DNA from: DMER01 sp003451645
GTDB taxonomy: Bacteria > Pseudomonadota > Alphaproteobacteria > Micropepsales > Micropepsaceae
Direction of reading: 5' to 3'
Assembly (NCBI GenBank): GCA_031976175.1
Contig: DALYLR010000015.1
Coordinates: 1 to 64,000 of the forward strand
Length of the DNA stretch: 64,000 bases
Made by a program: the position numbers and the translations under genes. Under the pieces are notes generated by a model. That model ran no database searches. It worked only from the letters and a program-made list of their open reading frames with translations, and was not told where the DNA came from. Below, piece by piece: positions 50,467 through 58,028 of the stretch; the stretch's first letter is position 1; the number at the start of each line of letters is the position of its first letter.

Positions 50467-50757
50467 ATGAAGACGAAGAAGCACCCAAACGAAGGGAGCA
50501 GTCTTGAGGACTTCCTTCAGGAGGATGGCAACCTGGATGCGGCGACCCTGATTGCCGTCAAGCGGGTGATCGCTTGGCAAATTGAAGAGGCGATGAAGAA
50601 GAACAAGCTCACCAAGAGCGCGATGGCCGCGCGGATGAAGACCAGCCGCAACCAGCTCGACCGCGTGCTCAATCCCGACGACGACAATGTCACGATCGAG
50701 ACTCTCCAGCGCGCTGCGAAAGCCGTGGGCCGTTCTCTCAGACTGGAATTGTCGTGA
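50467..50757 (+). CDS. higA: XRE-family HigA-like antitoxin
   Basis: A 96-residue HTH protein: AVKRVIAWQIEEAMKKNKLTKSAMAARMKTSRNQLDRVLNPDDDNVTIETLQRAAKAVGRSLRLELS. This is a typical XRE antitoxin of the Gp49 group. It follows the toxin by 27 bases. The N terminus (MKTKKHPNEGSSLEDFLQEDGNLD) is polar and should be flexible. It would repress the operon with its toxin. Identity from motif and neighbour. Confidence 0.9.
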   Translation: MKTKKHPNEGSSLEDFLQEDGNLDAATLIAVKRVIAWQIEEAMKKNKLTKSAMAARMKTSRNQLDRVLNPDDDNVTIETLQRAAKAVGRSLRLELS

Positions 50758-50854
50758 TTAGCCAAGGCAGGCATTGAACGAGAATGCAGATTGCATAAAT
50801 ATACAGGGGGCTTTTCCCCTCTATGAAATCGGTCATATTTGAAAGGAAAGTTAG

Positions 50855-51130
50855 ATGTGTAAATGTTTCAAAACAGCAGTGAATTTTTGTATTGCGTGTG
50901 CATTGGGAATTTCTATAGCTGGATCAGCTATGGGCCCTTCTGGGGGAAGCACGGCAGAGCTTCCGTCTAAAGTGTTGCTTGCAAACGTGTCATCATCTGG
51001 GGTTGTGGAATCCTCAGGGGCAGTCGATGCGTTAGAACCGTTAAGGTTCGACCCGAGCGGCTATTTCTACGTCGTGCCGTCGGGCGAAATGCGCAGGGTG
51101 TCCTTGGTCACGTCTACGTCTTCGACATAG
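50855..51130 (+). CDS. Small exported protein, unknown
   Basis: A 91-residue protein with a possible signal peptide (MCKCFKTAVNFCIACALGISIAGSAMG). The mature part is serine/glycine-rich with the phrase LRFDPSGYFYVVPSGEMRRVSLVTSTSS. I do not recognise it. The start has a strong site (AAGGAAAG). It lies 97 bases after higA, in DNA more AT-rich than the core, and 36 bases before the next gene. It is possibly part of the accessory segment that brought the higBA pair. Confidence 0.58.
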   Translation: MCKCFKTAVNFCIACALGISIAGSAMGPSGGSTAELPSKVLLANVSSSGVVESSGAVDALEPLRFDPSGYFYVVPSGEMRRVSLVTSTSST

Positions 51131-51166
51131 AGGGCCGGAGAATTTCAAAGTTCAAGAGAACAACAG

Positions 51167-51748
51167 ATGTCGGATTTGACGCTTTTGGGCTTTTCAAAAG
51201 AATCTTGGGAATTGTTCAACTCCTTCGCAAATTGGGCGTCTGCCGCAGGTACTTTTGCAGCCGCTTGGGTTGCCCTTCATTTAGCCAATCGGGCTGCAAA
51301 GCCGCGCGCCGCCGTTCGAGTGGGGGAACGACTAATCATCGACGCGACATCAACGCCACCTCATCCAAGCTATCTTATGTTCAAGATAGTGAATACTGGA
51401 GACAGGATCATACGAGTCTCGCAGATCGGGTGGTCAGTTGGGCTTTGGAAAAAACGCCATGCCATTCAGCTATATGATCCTGCTCTTAGCAGCCCCCTGC
51501 CAATAGAGCTTTCTCACGGGCAGGAGGCGTCATGGCTCATACCTTTGAATGCTGGCAATGAGCCATGGGCGCAACGATTTTCACAAGGGATGCTCCTTCC
51601 TCGCCGCCGCTTGGCGATTGCAACTTTGCGAGCGCATTTTCATACATCCACGGGACATACGTTTGTAGCCAAGCCAGAGGGTGAGCTACTGAAAACACTG
51701 ACGGCTGAGTGTCTGAGGCTTTCGAACTCTTCTTCGACGAAGCCGTAA
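51167..51748 (+). CDS. Membrane-anchored protein, unknown
   Basis: A 193-residue protein. One N-terminal membrane helix (NWASAAGTFAAAWVALHLA) is followed by a soluble domain: PRAAVRVGERLIIDATSTPPHPSYLMFKIVNTGDRIIRVSQIGWSVGLWKKRHAIQL, a beta-rich, Ig-like pattern. I do not recognise a family. It resembles small proteins found near mobile or defence loci, but that is a weak impression. 36 bases separate it from the preceding small exported protein; the two may be co-transcribed. Confidence 0.65.
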   Translation: MSDLTLLGFSKESWELFNSFANWASAAGTFAAAWVALHLANRAAKPRAAVRVGERLIIDATSTPPHPSYLMFKIVNTGDRIIRVSQIGWSVGLWKKRHAIQLYDPALSSPLPIELSHGQEASWLIPLNAGNEPWAQRFSQGMLLPRRRLAIATLRAHFHTSTGHTFVAKPEGELLKTLTAECLRLSNSSSTKP

Positions 51749-51967
51749 TCGAAGGCATGTGCAGAATTCAAGCATTATGCACCAGAAAAATGCCCTTGAA
51801 ATCATTGGGCTTTCTTGGTGCAGAAATCAAGCGCGAATTTGCCCTTCTAATAGATGTATGTGCGCGATCATCTGCCGACCTGGGCGCCCTTGGGAGTGTG
51901 CAGAGGCATTCCCCGGTTTCGTGAGGGGGCCTTTGCTTCCGGGCGATCGTGCGGGTAACCTCTCGCC

Positions 51968-52504
51968 ATGCCCATCATTCGCGCCGCCGTGCCCGCTGAC
52001 GCAGAACACATTGGCCGCGTCCATGTGCAGGTCTGGCGCGAGACCTATCCCGGCATCGTGCCCCAGACCATCCTCGATACCATGAGCGTCGAGGCGCGCG
52101 CCGCGCGCTGGCACGACGTCCTGAGCAATCAGCCTGCAGATCAATTCTTTCACCTCGTGCTCGACGGTTCCGAACTCATCGGTTTCTGCGGCGGCGGGCC
52201 CGCGCGATATCCCACTCTTGGCCTGCCAGGCGAAATCTACATGATCAACATCGTTAAGGCCGCACATCGAAAAGGGGTTGGCCGCGCCCTCATGCATCGC
52301 GCGGCGCAAAGCCTGATGGCATCCGGCCACACTTGCGCTGGTCTTTGGGTCTTTGTCGAAAACCACAACGCACGGGCCTTTTATCGCCGTCTCGGCGGCG
52401 TCGAGACGGACATCCGCCACACTGTCGAATTCAACGGCGATCCGCGCCCCGAAATGGCGGTGCATTGGGGCAACCTATCAACGCTCGCCGCGAATTCGCG
52501 CTAA
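51968..52504 (+). CDS. GNAT N-acetyltransferase
   Basis: A 178-residue acetyltransferase: IIRAAVPADAEHIGRVHVQVWRETYPGIVP is the typical opening, and IYMINIVKAAHRKGVGRALMHRAAQSLMASGHTCAGLWVFVENHNARAFYRRLGGV holds the acetyl-CoA loop (RKGVGRAL) and the family ending (N-A--FY-RLG). It converges with vapC (4 bases between the stops). Substrate unknown. A gap of 219 bases separates it from the preceding gene; I see nothing there but a small unlikely frame. Confidence 0.88.
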   Translation: MPIIRAAVPADAEHIGRVHVQVWRETYPGIVPQTILDTMSVEARAARWHDVLSNQPADQFFHLVLDGSELIGFCGGGPARYPTLGLPGEIYMINIVKAAHRKGVGRALMHRAAQSLMASGHTCAGLWVFVENHNARAFYRRLGGVETDIRHTVEFNGDPRPEMAVHWGNLSTLAANSR

Positions 52505-52508
52505 TCCG

Positions 52509-52943
52509 TCACTCCGCCAATGGATTGCGCACGGTCAAATCCGAAAACGCGGAGAAGTCTCGATCGGCGGTCCAAAGTTCGCGCACGCCGTGAGCCAAAC
52601 ATAGGGCGGCGATCCGGGCGTCGTGAACGCGCGGGCCCGTTACACGCGAGGCCGCCAACACGTTTCCAAAGATAGACCAATAGTCTTCCGTCTCAGACAG
52701 CAAAATAGCCGATGGAGACGAGAGCCAAGCTTCGACCTGCGCTATCCCTTGCTTCAAAGTCGAGGGTGGTGCGTAGATGCGTGGATGTGTGGCAATGGCC
52801 AAAAACTCATGCAAGCAAGGCCAAGGCAACCCCCAAACAGCGCGACCCTCTGCCAACTCCTTCAAACGGGCCGTTGCGCGATCGTGCCACGGACTGTCTC
52901 GACGATGCGCGTAGATCAGAATGTTTGAGTCGATCGCGATCAT
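52509..52943 (-). CDS. vapC: VapC-type PIN ribonuclease toxin
   Basis: A 144-residue PIN protein: MIAIDSNILIYAHRRDSPWH carries the first acidic residue (Asp5), WPCLHEFLAIATHP the conserved glutamate, and VHDARIAALCLAHGVRELWTADRDFSAF the last two aspartates. VapC toxins cut initiator tRNA or rRNA. The gene follows vapB with an ATGA overlap (52940-52943). Full length for the family. Specificity cannot be seen. Confidence 0.92.
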   Translation of the reverse strand: MIAIDSNILIYAHRRDSPWHDRATARLKELAEGRAVWGLPWPCLHEFLAIATHPRIYAPPSTLKQGIAQVEAWLSSPSAILLSETEDYWSIFGNVLAASRVTGPRVHDARIAALCLAHGVRELWTADRDFSAFSDLTVRNPLAE

Positions 52944-53185
52944 CCGCCGCGCCGGTCATAGCTCAACTCTCTGATCTCGTTGGGCGAGAGCGCTGCGGCG
53001 CCGGGCTGCAACCCAGTTCCGCTAACCGACGCGTCAGGCAGTTTGAACGCCTCTCGCTGCGATCGCTCGTCTATCGCAAGGTACAGCCCTCGCTCGACCA
53101 AGGCGCGGACGGTGGTGCCGTCGCGCCGCGCGACCGCTTTGGCTCTCTTCATCAAGATATCGGCAATATCAATGGTAGTCTTCAT
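52940..53185 (-). CDS. vapB: VapB-like antitoxin
   Basis: An 81-residue protein: MKTTIDIADILMKRAKAVARRDGTTVRALVERGLYLAI is the ribbon-helix-helix pattern of a VapB-type antitoxin, and its C-terminal tail should wrap the VapC active site. I chose the ATG at 53185; an upstream ATG (53197) falls within the same palindrome. The promoter overlaps the palindrome ATATGGGTACCCATAT (53184-53199), which is likely its own operator. The stop overlaps the vapC start as ATGA. Confidence 0.86.
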   Translation of the reverse strand: MKTTIDIADILMKRAKAVARRDGTTVRALVERGLYLAIDERSQREAFKLPDASVSGTGLQPGAAALSPNEIRELSYDRRGG

Positions 53186-53199
53186 ATGGGTACCCATAT
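53184..53199 (-). promoter_or_regulatory. Perfect palindrome at the vapB start, probable operator
   Basis: The 16-base sequence ATATGGGTACCCATAT is a perfect palindrome without spacer that overlaps the vapB start codon (53185). Ribbon-helix-helix antitoxins bind such sites as dimers. Its overlap with the start suggests that bound VapB-VapC would block initiation or transcription. The same palindrome contains both candidate ATGs. Confidence 0.62.
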
Positions 53200-53535
53200 C
53201 ACGGCGTGGACTCCGGGAGCAAGGCTGAACCACCGCTCGATGGGTGTCCCTTGTCCCTGGTCTCGATTTGTATCAGGACAAAAGGAGAACTCTGGCCCTG
53301 TTCGGGTTTGAGGTGCCAGGGGATAGGGCGCGGCGCGTCTTTTCCGACACCGCCAACCTCCATGCTAATCTCGTGAAGGCAGTCAGTGGCTGCGCCGATC
53401 TTTGACGTTAATGAGGTGAAACGAAAAAACGCGCAATCTACGTAACAAGCGGCCGCAAAAATGGCTCAGATGAGCCAAAAAGACCCGAAAGACGCGTGTT
53501 GTTTTGTTTCGTTCTGTTACGTTTGGTTACGCTTA
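53200..53535. other. Non-coding stretch upstream of vapBC
   Basis: No reading frame in this stretch has a convincing start and length. Small hairpins occur, for example GGCTCA-ga-TGAGCC (53464-53477). The sequence GTTACGTTTGGTTACG (53517-53532) repeats GTTACG, and ACGTAAC occurs upstream of it. It should contain the vapBC promoter. The composition is AT-richer than in the neighbouring ggt gene. I cannot tie it to a known element. Confidence 0.45.
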
Positions 53536-53592
53536 GTGCATCGCGCGGTCAGTTGGAATCAAAACAGTCAACTGACCGCGATAACGATGCAC
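53536..53592. repeat. Long inverted repeat with a 20-base split stem
   Basis: Two perfect stems share one axis: GTGCATCG (53536-53543) pairs with CGATGCAC (53585-53592), and CGCGGTCAGTTG (53544-53555) pairs with CAACTGACCGCG (53569-53580). A 13-base loop lies in the middle, and a 4-base bulge (ATAA) on one side separates the stems. No T-run follows on either strand, so it is not a plain terminator. The size is unusual for a promoter element. It may be a mobile-element end, a recombination site or a protein-binding cruciform. Confidence 0.7.
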
Positions 53593-53606
53593 GGCAATTC
53601 AATAGG

Positions 53607-53660
53607 TTAGCGCAACTTTCCGCTCTCAAATCGAAGTGATTTGATCGCCCGTTGCGCTAA
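53607..53660. repeat. Nested inverted repeat at the ggt stop codon
   Basis: The outer stem TTAGCGCAAC (53607-53616) pairs with GTTGCGCTAA (53651-53660). The inner stem TCAAATC (53626-53632) pairs with GATTTGA (53638-53644). The right outer arm contains the ggt stop codon (53657-53659), and this structure can act as the 3' end of the ggt mRNA. The nested shape resembles a folded recombination site, but the integron attC core sequences are not matched. Confidence 0.62.
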
Positions 53661-55426
53661 TACCCAATTGCCGCGCCATCTTTCCGCATTTCCGAGGCGC
53701 CTCTATAGGTTTTGTTACGCGGATCCCACTGGATCGCCTGATAGCCGCCATAGCCTCCCGACCCGTTGGTGATGGCCGTATAGCCGCGCCGCTTGAGCTC
53801 GGCCGCCACGGCTGCGCGATGCCCGGTCTCAAGCTCGACCGTGCCGGCCGAGCCGTCCAGCTTGCCCGTGGCCTCAGAGCTGCCATCATGGCGCCAGCGC
53901 GCCGCGTCGCCCGCCTCCTGCACATTCATGCCAAAGTCGATCATGTTGACCAGGATCTGCACATGGCCCTGCGGCTGCATATCTCCGCCCATCACGCCAA
54001 AGGAGAGGAAGGGCGCGCCATCCTTCATCACAAAGGCCGGGATGATCGTCTGAAACGGCCGCTTGCCCGGCGCATAGACATTGGCGTGCGCGGGGTCGAG
54101 CGCGAAGAGTTCGCCACGGTCCTGGAACATGAAGCCCAAGCCGTCCGCGACGAGGCCCGAACCCATGCCGCGGTAATTCGACTGGATCAGCGAGACCATC
54201 ATGCCGTCTTTGTCCGCCACCGTCAGATAGGTGGTATCGTTGTCCTTGAGCTTGGGCTCACCCGGTCCGGCATTTGGATTGGCGCGTTTGAGATTGATCA
54301 GCGCACTGCGCGCCTTGGCGTAGGCGGGATCGAGAAGACCTTTGAGCGGCACTTTGGCAAAGGCCGGGTCGGCATAGAATTTGGCGACGTCTTCGAAGGC
54401 AAGCCGTTTGGCCTCGATCATGGCGGTGAGTGCGTCGGCCGAGCCCGCGCCCATCGCCTTGAGGTCAAAGCGCTCCAGCATTTGCAGCATCTGCAAAGCT
54501 GCCACGCCTTGTGTATTGGGCGGGAGTTCGTAGACGTCATAGCCGCGATAGCTGGCGTGCGCGGGCTCAACCCACTCGCCCTTGTGGGCTGCGAAATCGG
54601 CAAGGCGCAAATCGCCGCCAATACGCTGGAAATAGGCGTCCATCCGCGCCGCCAGCGCGCCCGTGTAGAAGGCGTCACGGCCGCCTTCGGCCAATGCCTG
54701 ATAGGTGCGGGCCAGATCGGGACTGCGGAACAGCTCTCCCTCCTTGGGCGCCTTGCCCTCGATCAGAAAGGTGCGCCTTGCATTGTCGAGCTCCTCAATG
54801 GCCGCCTTCTCGCGGTCAAAGCGGGCAAAATTGCGCTCCCAGTAATAGGCGATCAATTGGCTGACCGGAAAGCCGCGCTCGGCATAGCTGATCGAGGGTT
54901 TGAGCACCTCGCGCATCGGCAATGTGCCAAATCGCTCATGCAGCGCGAACCATCCGTCCACGGCGCCAGGCACGGTGACGGACAGGGAACCGAAGCTGGG
55001 GATTGCCGGGGCACCATTGAGCTTGGCCTTGAGCGCATCCAGGCTGCGGCCCATCGGCGCGCGGCCGGAGCCATTATAGCCATACAGCCGCTTGGTCTTG
55101 GGGTCCCAAACAATCGCGAACAGGTCGCCGCCAATCCCGCAACCCGTGGGCTCCATAAGGCCCAGCGCCGCATTGGCGGCGATCGCGGCATCGACCGCGC
55201 TCCCGCCCGCTTTCAAGATATCGATGGCGATTTGCGAAGCCAGCGGCTGCGCGGTTGCCGCCATGCCGTTCTGGGCGATGACGGGCGCGCGCGAGGCAAA
55301 GGGCGCACCAACCGCCTTGTCACCACCGCCGAGGCCGGTAAAGGTCACCTCGGTTTTCGGTTGACTTAAAGCCGCATCGGACATGAGCAACACGCCTCCA
55401 AGAAATGCCATTAGGCCGCGTATCAT
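53657..55426 (-). CDS. ggt: Gamma-glutamyltransferase
   Basis: Ggt moves the gamma-glutamyl group from glutathione to amino acids or water in the periplasm. The 589-residue precursor begins with the signal peptide MIRGLMAFLGGVLLMSDAALSQ. The nucleophilic threonine is in NDTTYLTVADKDG (about residue 395), where self-cleavage creates the two subunits. SGSGLVADGLGFMFQDR-like and GGDMQPQGHVQILVNMIDFGMNVQ phrases are family-typical. I chose the ATG at 55426 after AGAGG. A Rap1a-like gene lies 14 bases upstream. Identification secure. Confidence 0.94.
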   Translation of the reverse strand: MIRGLMAFLGGVLLMSDAALSQPKTEVTFTGLGGGDKAVGAPFASRAPVIAQNGMAATAQPLASQIAIDILKAGGSAVDAAIAANAALGLMEPTGCGIGGDLFAIVWDPKTKRLYGYNGSGRAPMGRSLDALKAKLNGAPAIPSFGSLSVTVPGAVDGWFALHERFGTLPMREVLKPSISYAERGFPVSQLIAYYWERNFARFDREKAAIEELDNARRTFLIEGKAPKEGELFRSPDLARTYQALAEGGRDAFYTGALAARMDAYFQRIGGDLRLADFAAHKGEWVEPAHASYRGYDVYELPPNTQGVAALQMLQMLERFDLKAMGAGSADALTAMIEAKRLAFEDVAKFYADPAFAKVPLKGLLDPAYAKARSALINLKRANPNAGPGEPKLKDNDTTYLTVADKDGMMVSLIQSNYRGMGSGLVADGLGFMFQDRGELFALDPAHANVYAPGKRPFQTIIPAFVMKDGAPFLSFGVMGGDMQPQGHVQILVNMIDFGMNVQEAGDAARWRHDGSSEATGKLDGSAGTVELETGHRAAVAAELKRRGYTAITNGSGGYGGYQAIQWDPRNKTYRGASEMRKDGAAIGY

Positions 55427-55440
55427 TTTGTGTATCCTCT

Positions 55441-55854
55441 CTAAGAAGCAGGTTTGGAGGCGGGCCCTTGATCGGGACACGGATAGTTGGCCTCCAAGGT
55501 TTTGTCGGCAAGGACAATCGCGGGCTCGCTACCCAAGGCAGGGTTCGCAGCAAAGTGTGCCGCGATTTGCTGGCTGAAGGCGCGGTACGTCAATTTGTCC
55601 GGCATGCGTACGCAAGGCCGCGCTGGCCCCGGTTTGTTGAGGTTTTGCGCGCGGGCCTTGAAGTCCGCATCATTGCGATCAGCCAGAATGCGAAAGTAGC
55701 CTTCGAGATAGCGCCGGCAGGGATCGCGCTTTTCGTCTGCCCCCTGATTATAAGTGACGCACGCGGCGTTCAGCTCCGCGCCGGTTGTGATTGCAGCCAA
55801 AGCCGGTGCTGCAAGTGTGATCGCCAGGCCAAGCCCCAAAAGCGCAAAGCGCAT
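55441..55854 (-). CDS. Rap1a/Tai-type immunity-like exported protein
   Basis: A 137-residue protein with a signal peptide (MRFALLGLGLAITLAAPALAA) and a mature part with cysteines (NAACVTYNQGADEKRDPCRRYLEGYFRI, RPCVRMP, NYPCPDQ). The CxxY...CRRYLEGYFRI pattern resembles the Rap1a/Tai family, whose founders protect cells from T6SS amidase effectors. No effector or T6SS gene is visible, so the protein may have another periplasmic role. It lies 14 bases before ggt, hence probably in one transcript with it. Confidence 0.7.
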   Translation of the reverse strand: MRFALLGLGLAITLAAPALAAITTGAELNAACVTYNQGADEKRDPCRRYLEGYFRILADRNDADFKARAQNLNKPGPARPCVRMPDKLTYRAFSQQIAAHFAANPALGSEPAIVLADKTLEANYPCPDQGPASKPAS

Positions 55855-55952
55855 GTTATACTCTCCCTGTCACTTTTCTCAGCATACCGAACGCCAAATC
55901 ATAGTAAGCGATCGCCACTGCGTGTTGCGCAACGTCTGCCGGAACCCTGATC

Positions 55953-56585
55953 ATGTTTGATGCCGCCATTCGCCCCTATATCAACCCGCCTTTGGCCCGG
56001 ATCGCAACTGCTTTGGTCAAAGCGGGCGTGCGGGCCAATCATATCACCGTGACGGGCTTTGTGCTCGGCATGCTCAGTGTGGTGCTCATCGCGATGCAAG
56101 CCTATCTGGCGGCCCTAGCCTTGTTGGTGCTCAGCCGGGTGTGCGATGGCTTGGATGGGGCCGTAGCCCGGCAGACTAAGCTTTCGGATGTCGGTGGTTT
56201 TCTCGATATCACGCTAGACTTCATTTTCTATGCGAGCGTCGTCCTAGGCTTTGCGCTCGCTGATCCCGCGCAGAACGCGCTCGCCGCCGCTTTTTTGGCA
56301 GTGAGTTTCATGGGGCCTGCCTGCACCTTCTTGGCCTATGCGATCTTTGCCGCGAAGTACAACATCACGACCGACATTCGCGGGGCCAAGTCGCTCTATT
56401 ACCTTGGCGGCCTAACCGAAGGCACAGAGACGATTGTGACCTTCATGGTGATGTGCGTGTTCCCTAGCTGGTTCCCGGTCATTGCGGTCATTTACGGCGT
56501 CCTTTGCTGGATCACTGCAGGCACGCGGATTTATGCAGGTGTCACCACGTTTGGCGCCCTTGAACGGGAAGAGGCGCCCCAATGA
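55953..56585 (+). CDS. CDP-alcohol phosphatidyltransferase family protein
   Basis: A 210-residue membrane enzyme that joins a CDP-activated lipid to an alcohol. The signature DGLDGAVARQTKLSDVGGFLDITLD supplies the D-x2-DG-x2-AR-x7-G-x3-D-x3-D metal and CDP site. Several membrane segments follow (FIFYASVVLGFALA, ALAAAFLAVSFMGPACTFLAYAIF). It overlaps the next gene by an ATGA. The alcohol substrate (glycerophosphate, serine, choline, inositol) cannot be read from the motif. Confidence 0.92.
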   Translation: MFDAAIRPYINPPLARIATALVKAGVRANHITVTGFVLGMLSVVLIAMQAYLAALALLVLSRVCDGLDGAVARQTKLSDVGGFLDITLDFIFYASVVLGFALADPAQNALAAAFLAVSFMGPACTFLAYAIFAAKYNITTDIRGAKSLYYLGGLTEGTETIVTFMVMCVFPSWFPVIAVIYGVLCWITAGTRIYAGVTTFGALEREEAPQ

Positions 56586-56998
56586 GTGAAGCCTTTATTC
56601 TTCATCCAACCCTTGCGGCCGATACGATTCAGATTGCGCACTGGCCATTGTGTGAGGTGCTGCTGATGGATGACAGCCGCTTTACGTGGGTCATCCTGGT
56701 GCCCAGGCGCGCCGGTGCCACCGAGTGGTTTGATCTTGGTGCTGAGGATGCAAGCGTTCTGCATAAGGAGACACTACACGTAGCGAGGCAGCTAAAGGCG
56801 CTGACAGGTGCCAGCAAGATCAATATCGGTGCGTTGGGCAATGTGGTGAGCCAACTGCATGTTCATGTGGTCGCGCGCATGGCGGGCGATGCAGGATGGC
56901 CCGGACCTGTGTGGGGATTGCCCGGACGGACGCGGTATACGGACGATGAAGCGCGTATGCTTGGCGAGAGGCTGTCGGCGCTGACGCCACCCGGTTAA
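56582..56998 (+). CDS. HIT domain protein
   Basis: A 138-residue nucleotide hydrolase-like protein. The catalytic region is NVVSQLHVHVVARMAGDAGWPGPVWG; this HIT subgroup keeps the first two histidines of the HxHxHxx motif but has Val at the third position. The N-terminal part (HWPLCEVLLMDDSRFTWVILVPRRA) is typical. It overlaps the preceding gene as ATGA and so is translated with it. Activity may be a nucleoside phosphoramidase or Ap4A hydrolase type, inferred. Confidence 0.89.
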   Translation: MSEAFILHPTLAADTIQIAHWPLCEVLLMDDSRFTWVILVPRRAGATEWFDLGAEDASVLHKETLHVARQLKALTGASKINIGALGNVVSQLHVHVVARMAGDAGWPGPVWGLPGRTRYTDDEARMLGERLSALTPPG

Positions 56999-57071
56999 TA
57001 AAACGCCAACATCGGCTGGCATAGGCCTTGCGACGCCACAGGTGTTCGCCTGCGCAAAGTGTGAGTGAGAC

Positions 57072-57947
57072 ATGAAGCTGATCACGATCCCCTCCCAAGC
57101 CGACACCGCATCCGCGATGCCTGCGGGCAAGACACAAGTCATGAGTGCCTTGCAGGATGCAGCTGCACGCACGGGCGTGGACTTCGATTATCTTTTGAAG
57201 ACGGCAACGCGGGAATCGAGCCTTAATCCTGAGGCAAAGGCCAGGACTTCGTCTGCGTCCGGATTGTTCCAATTTATTGAGCAGACGTGGCTTGCGACCC
57301 TCAAAGACCACGGTGCGCAGTTCGGTCTTGGCACTGCGGCCAAGCATATTGAGCAAGATTCGAATGGACGGTACAAGATTGCCGACCGGCAGGCGAGGGC
57401 GGAAATTCTTGCCCTGCGCAATGATCCGCATGCGGCCGCCGTGATGGCGGGGGCGTTCACGTCGGAGAACGCCTTGGCGCTGGAACGGGAGTTGGGGCGC
57501 AAGCCAAACCAAGGCGAGGTCTATGCCGCCCACTTCATGGGGCAGGCAGGCGCACTGAAGTTGATCAAGGCAGCTGCGGGTAATGGCTCTCAGACGGCTG
57601 CCTCATTGTTCCCGGCGGAGGCGCGCGCCAATCGCTCGATCTTCTATGACAAGAGCGGCACTGCCCGATCGGCGGCAGGCGTCCTCGCCGAGTTGCAGCG
57701 CAAACATGATAACAGTGCAGCCCCAGTCATGATGGCGAGCGCGCAAGGGCCTCTGCCTTCTGCGCCTGCGCCAGAGACACAATCTGGCATTAGGGGCGCG
57801 ATCTTTGATACCGCCCCAGCGGGAGCCTCACCACCGCAAGAGCCCTACATCATCTCCCCCTTACTGGTGCAAATTCTGGCCAGCATGGACGGTGTGGACA
57901 CGCCGGGGGACAAGCCGCGCTCCTTGTCGGACGCCCTGTCGACCTAA
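57072..57947 (+). CDS. Lytic transglycosylase-like protein
   Basis: A 291-residue protein. The N-terminal half has the SLT/goose-lysozyme-like pattern: MSALQDAAARTGVDFDYLLKTATRESSLNPEAKARTSSASGLFQFIEQTWLATLKDHG, with the catalytic glutamate in TRESSL and the ASGLFQFIEQTW motif. The C-terminal 100 residues are proline- and alanine-rich and of low complexity. No signal peptide is evident. Similar alphaproteobacterial proteins are linked to flagellar or secretion systems, but none is adjacent here. It follows the HIT gene by 73 bases. Confidence 0.85.
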   Translation: MKLITIPSQADTASAMPAGKTQVMSALQDAAARTGVDFDYLLKTATRESSLNPEAKARTSSASGLFQFIEQTWLATLKDHGAQFGLGTAAKHIEQDSNGRYKIADRQARAEILALRNDPHAAAVMAGAFTSENALALERELGRKPNQGEVYAAHFMGQAGALKLIKAAAGNGSQTAASLFPAEARANRSIFYDKSGTARSAAGVLAELQRKHDNSAAPVMMASAQGPLPSAPAPETQSGIRGAIFDTAPAGASPPQEPYIISPLLVQILASMDGVDTPGDKPRSLSDALST

Positions 57948-58028
57948 AGTCTCGCCTCCTCGACAATCTAAGGGCGGCAGGATAGGCATCGGCGGGCGCG
58001 CGTAAAGTCGGCAGCGGGGCACGGCAGA

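Noticed and set aside
53607..53660. An integron attC site
   Set aside because: The nested inverted repeats look alike, but the core sites (RYYYAAC and GTTRRRY) are not matched, and there is no integrase or gene cassette array.
53819..55369. A 516-codon open frame on the plus strand opposite ggt
   Set aside because: It lies wholly antisense to the gamma-glutamyltransferase gene, has a His/Arg/Gly-rich text without domain motifs, and is what GC-rich codon use produces on the opposite strand.
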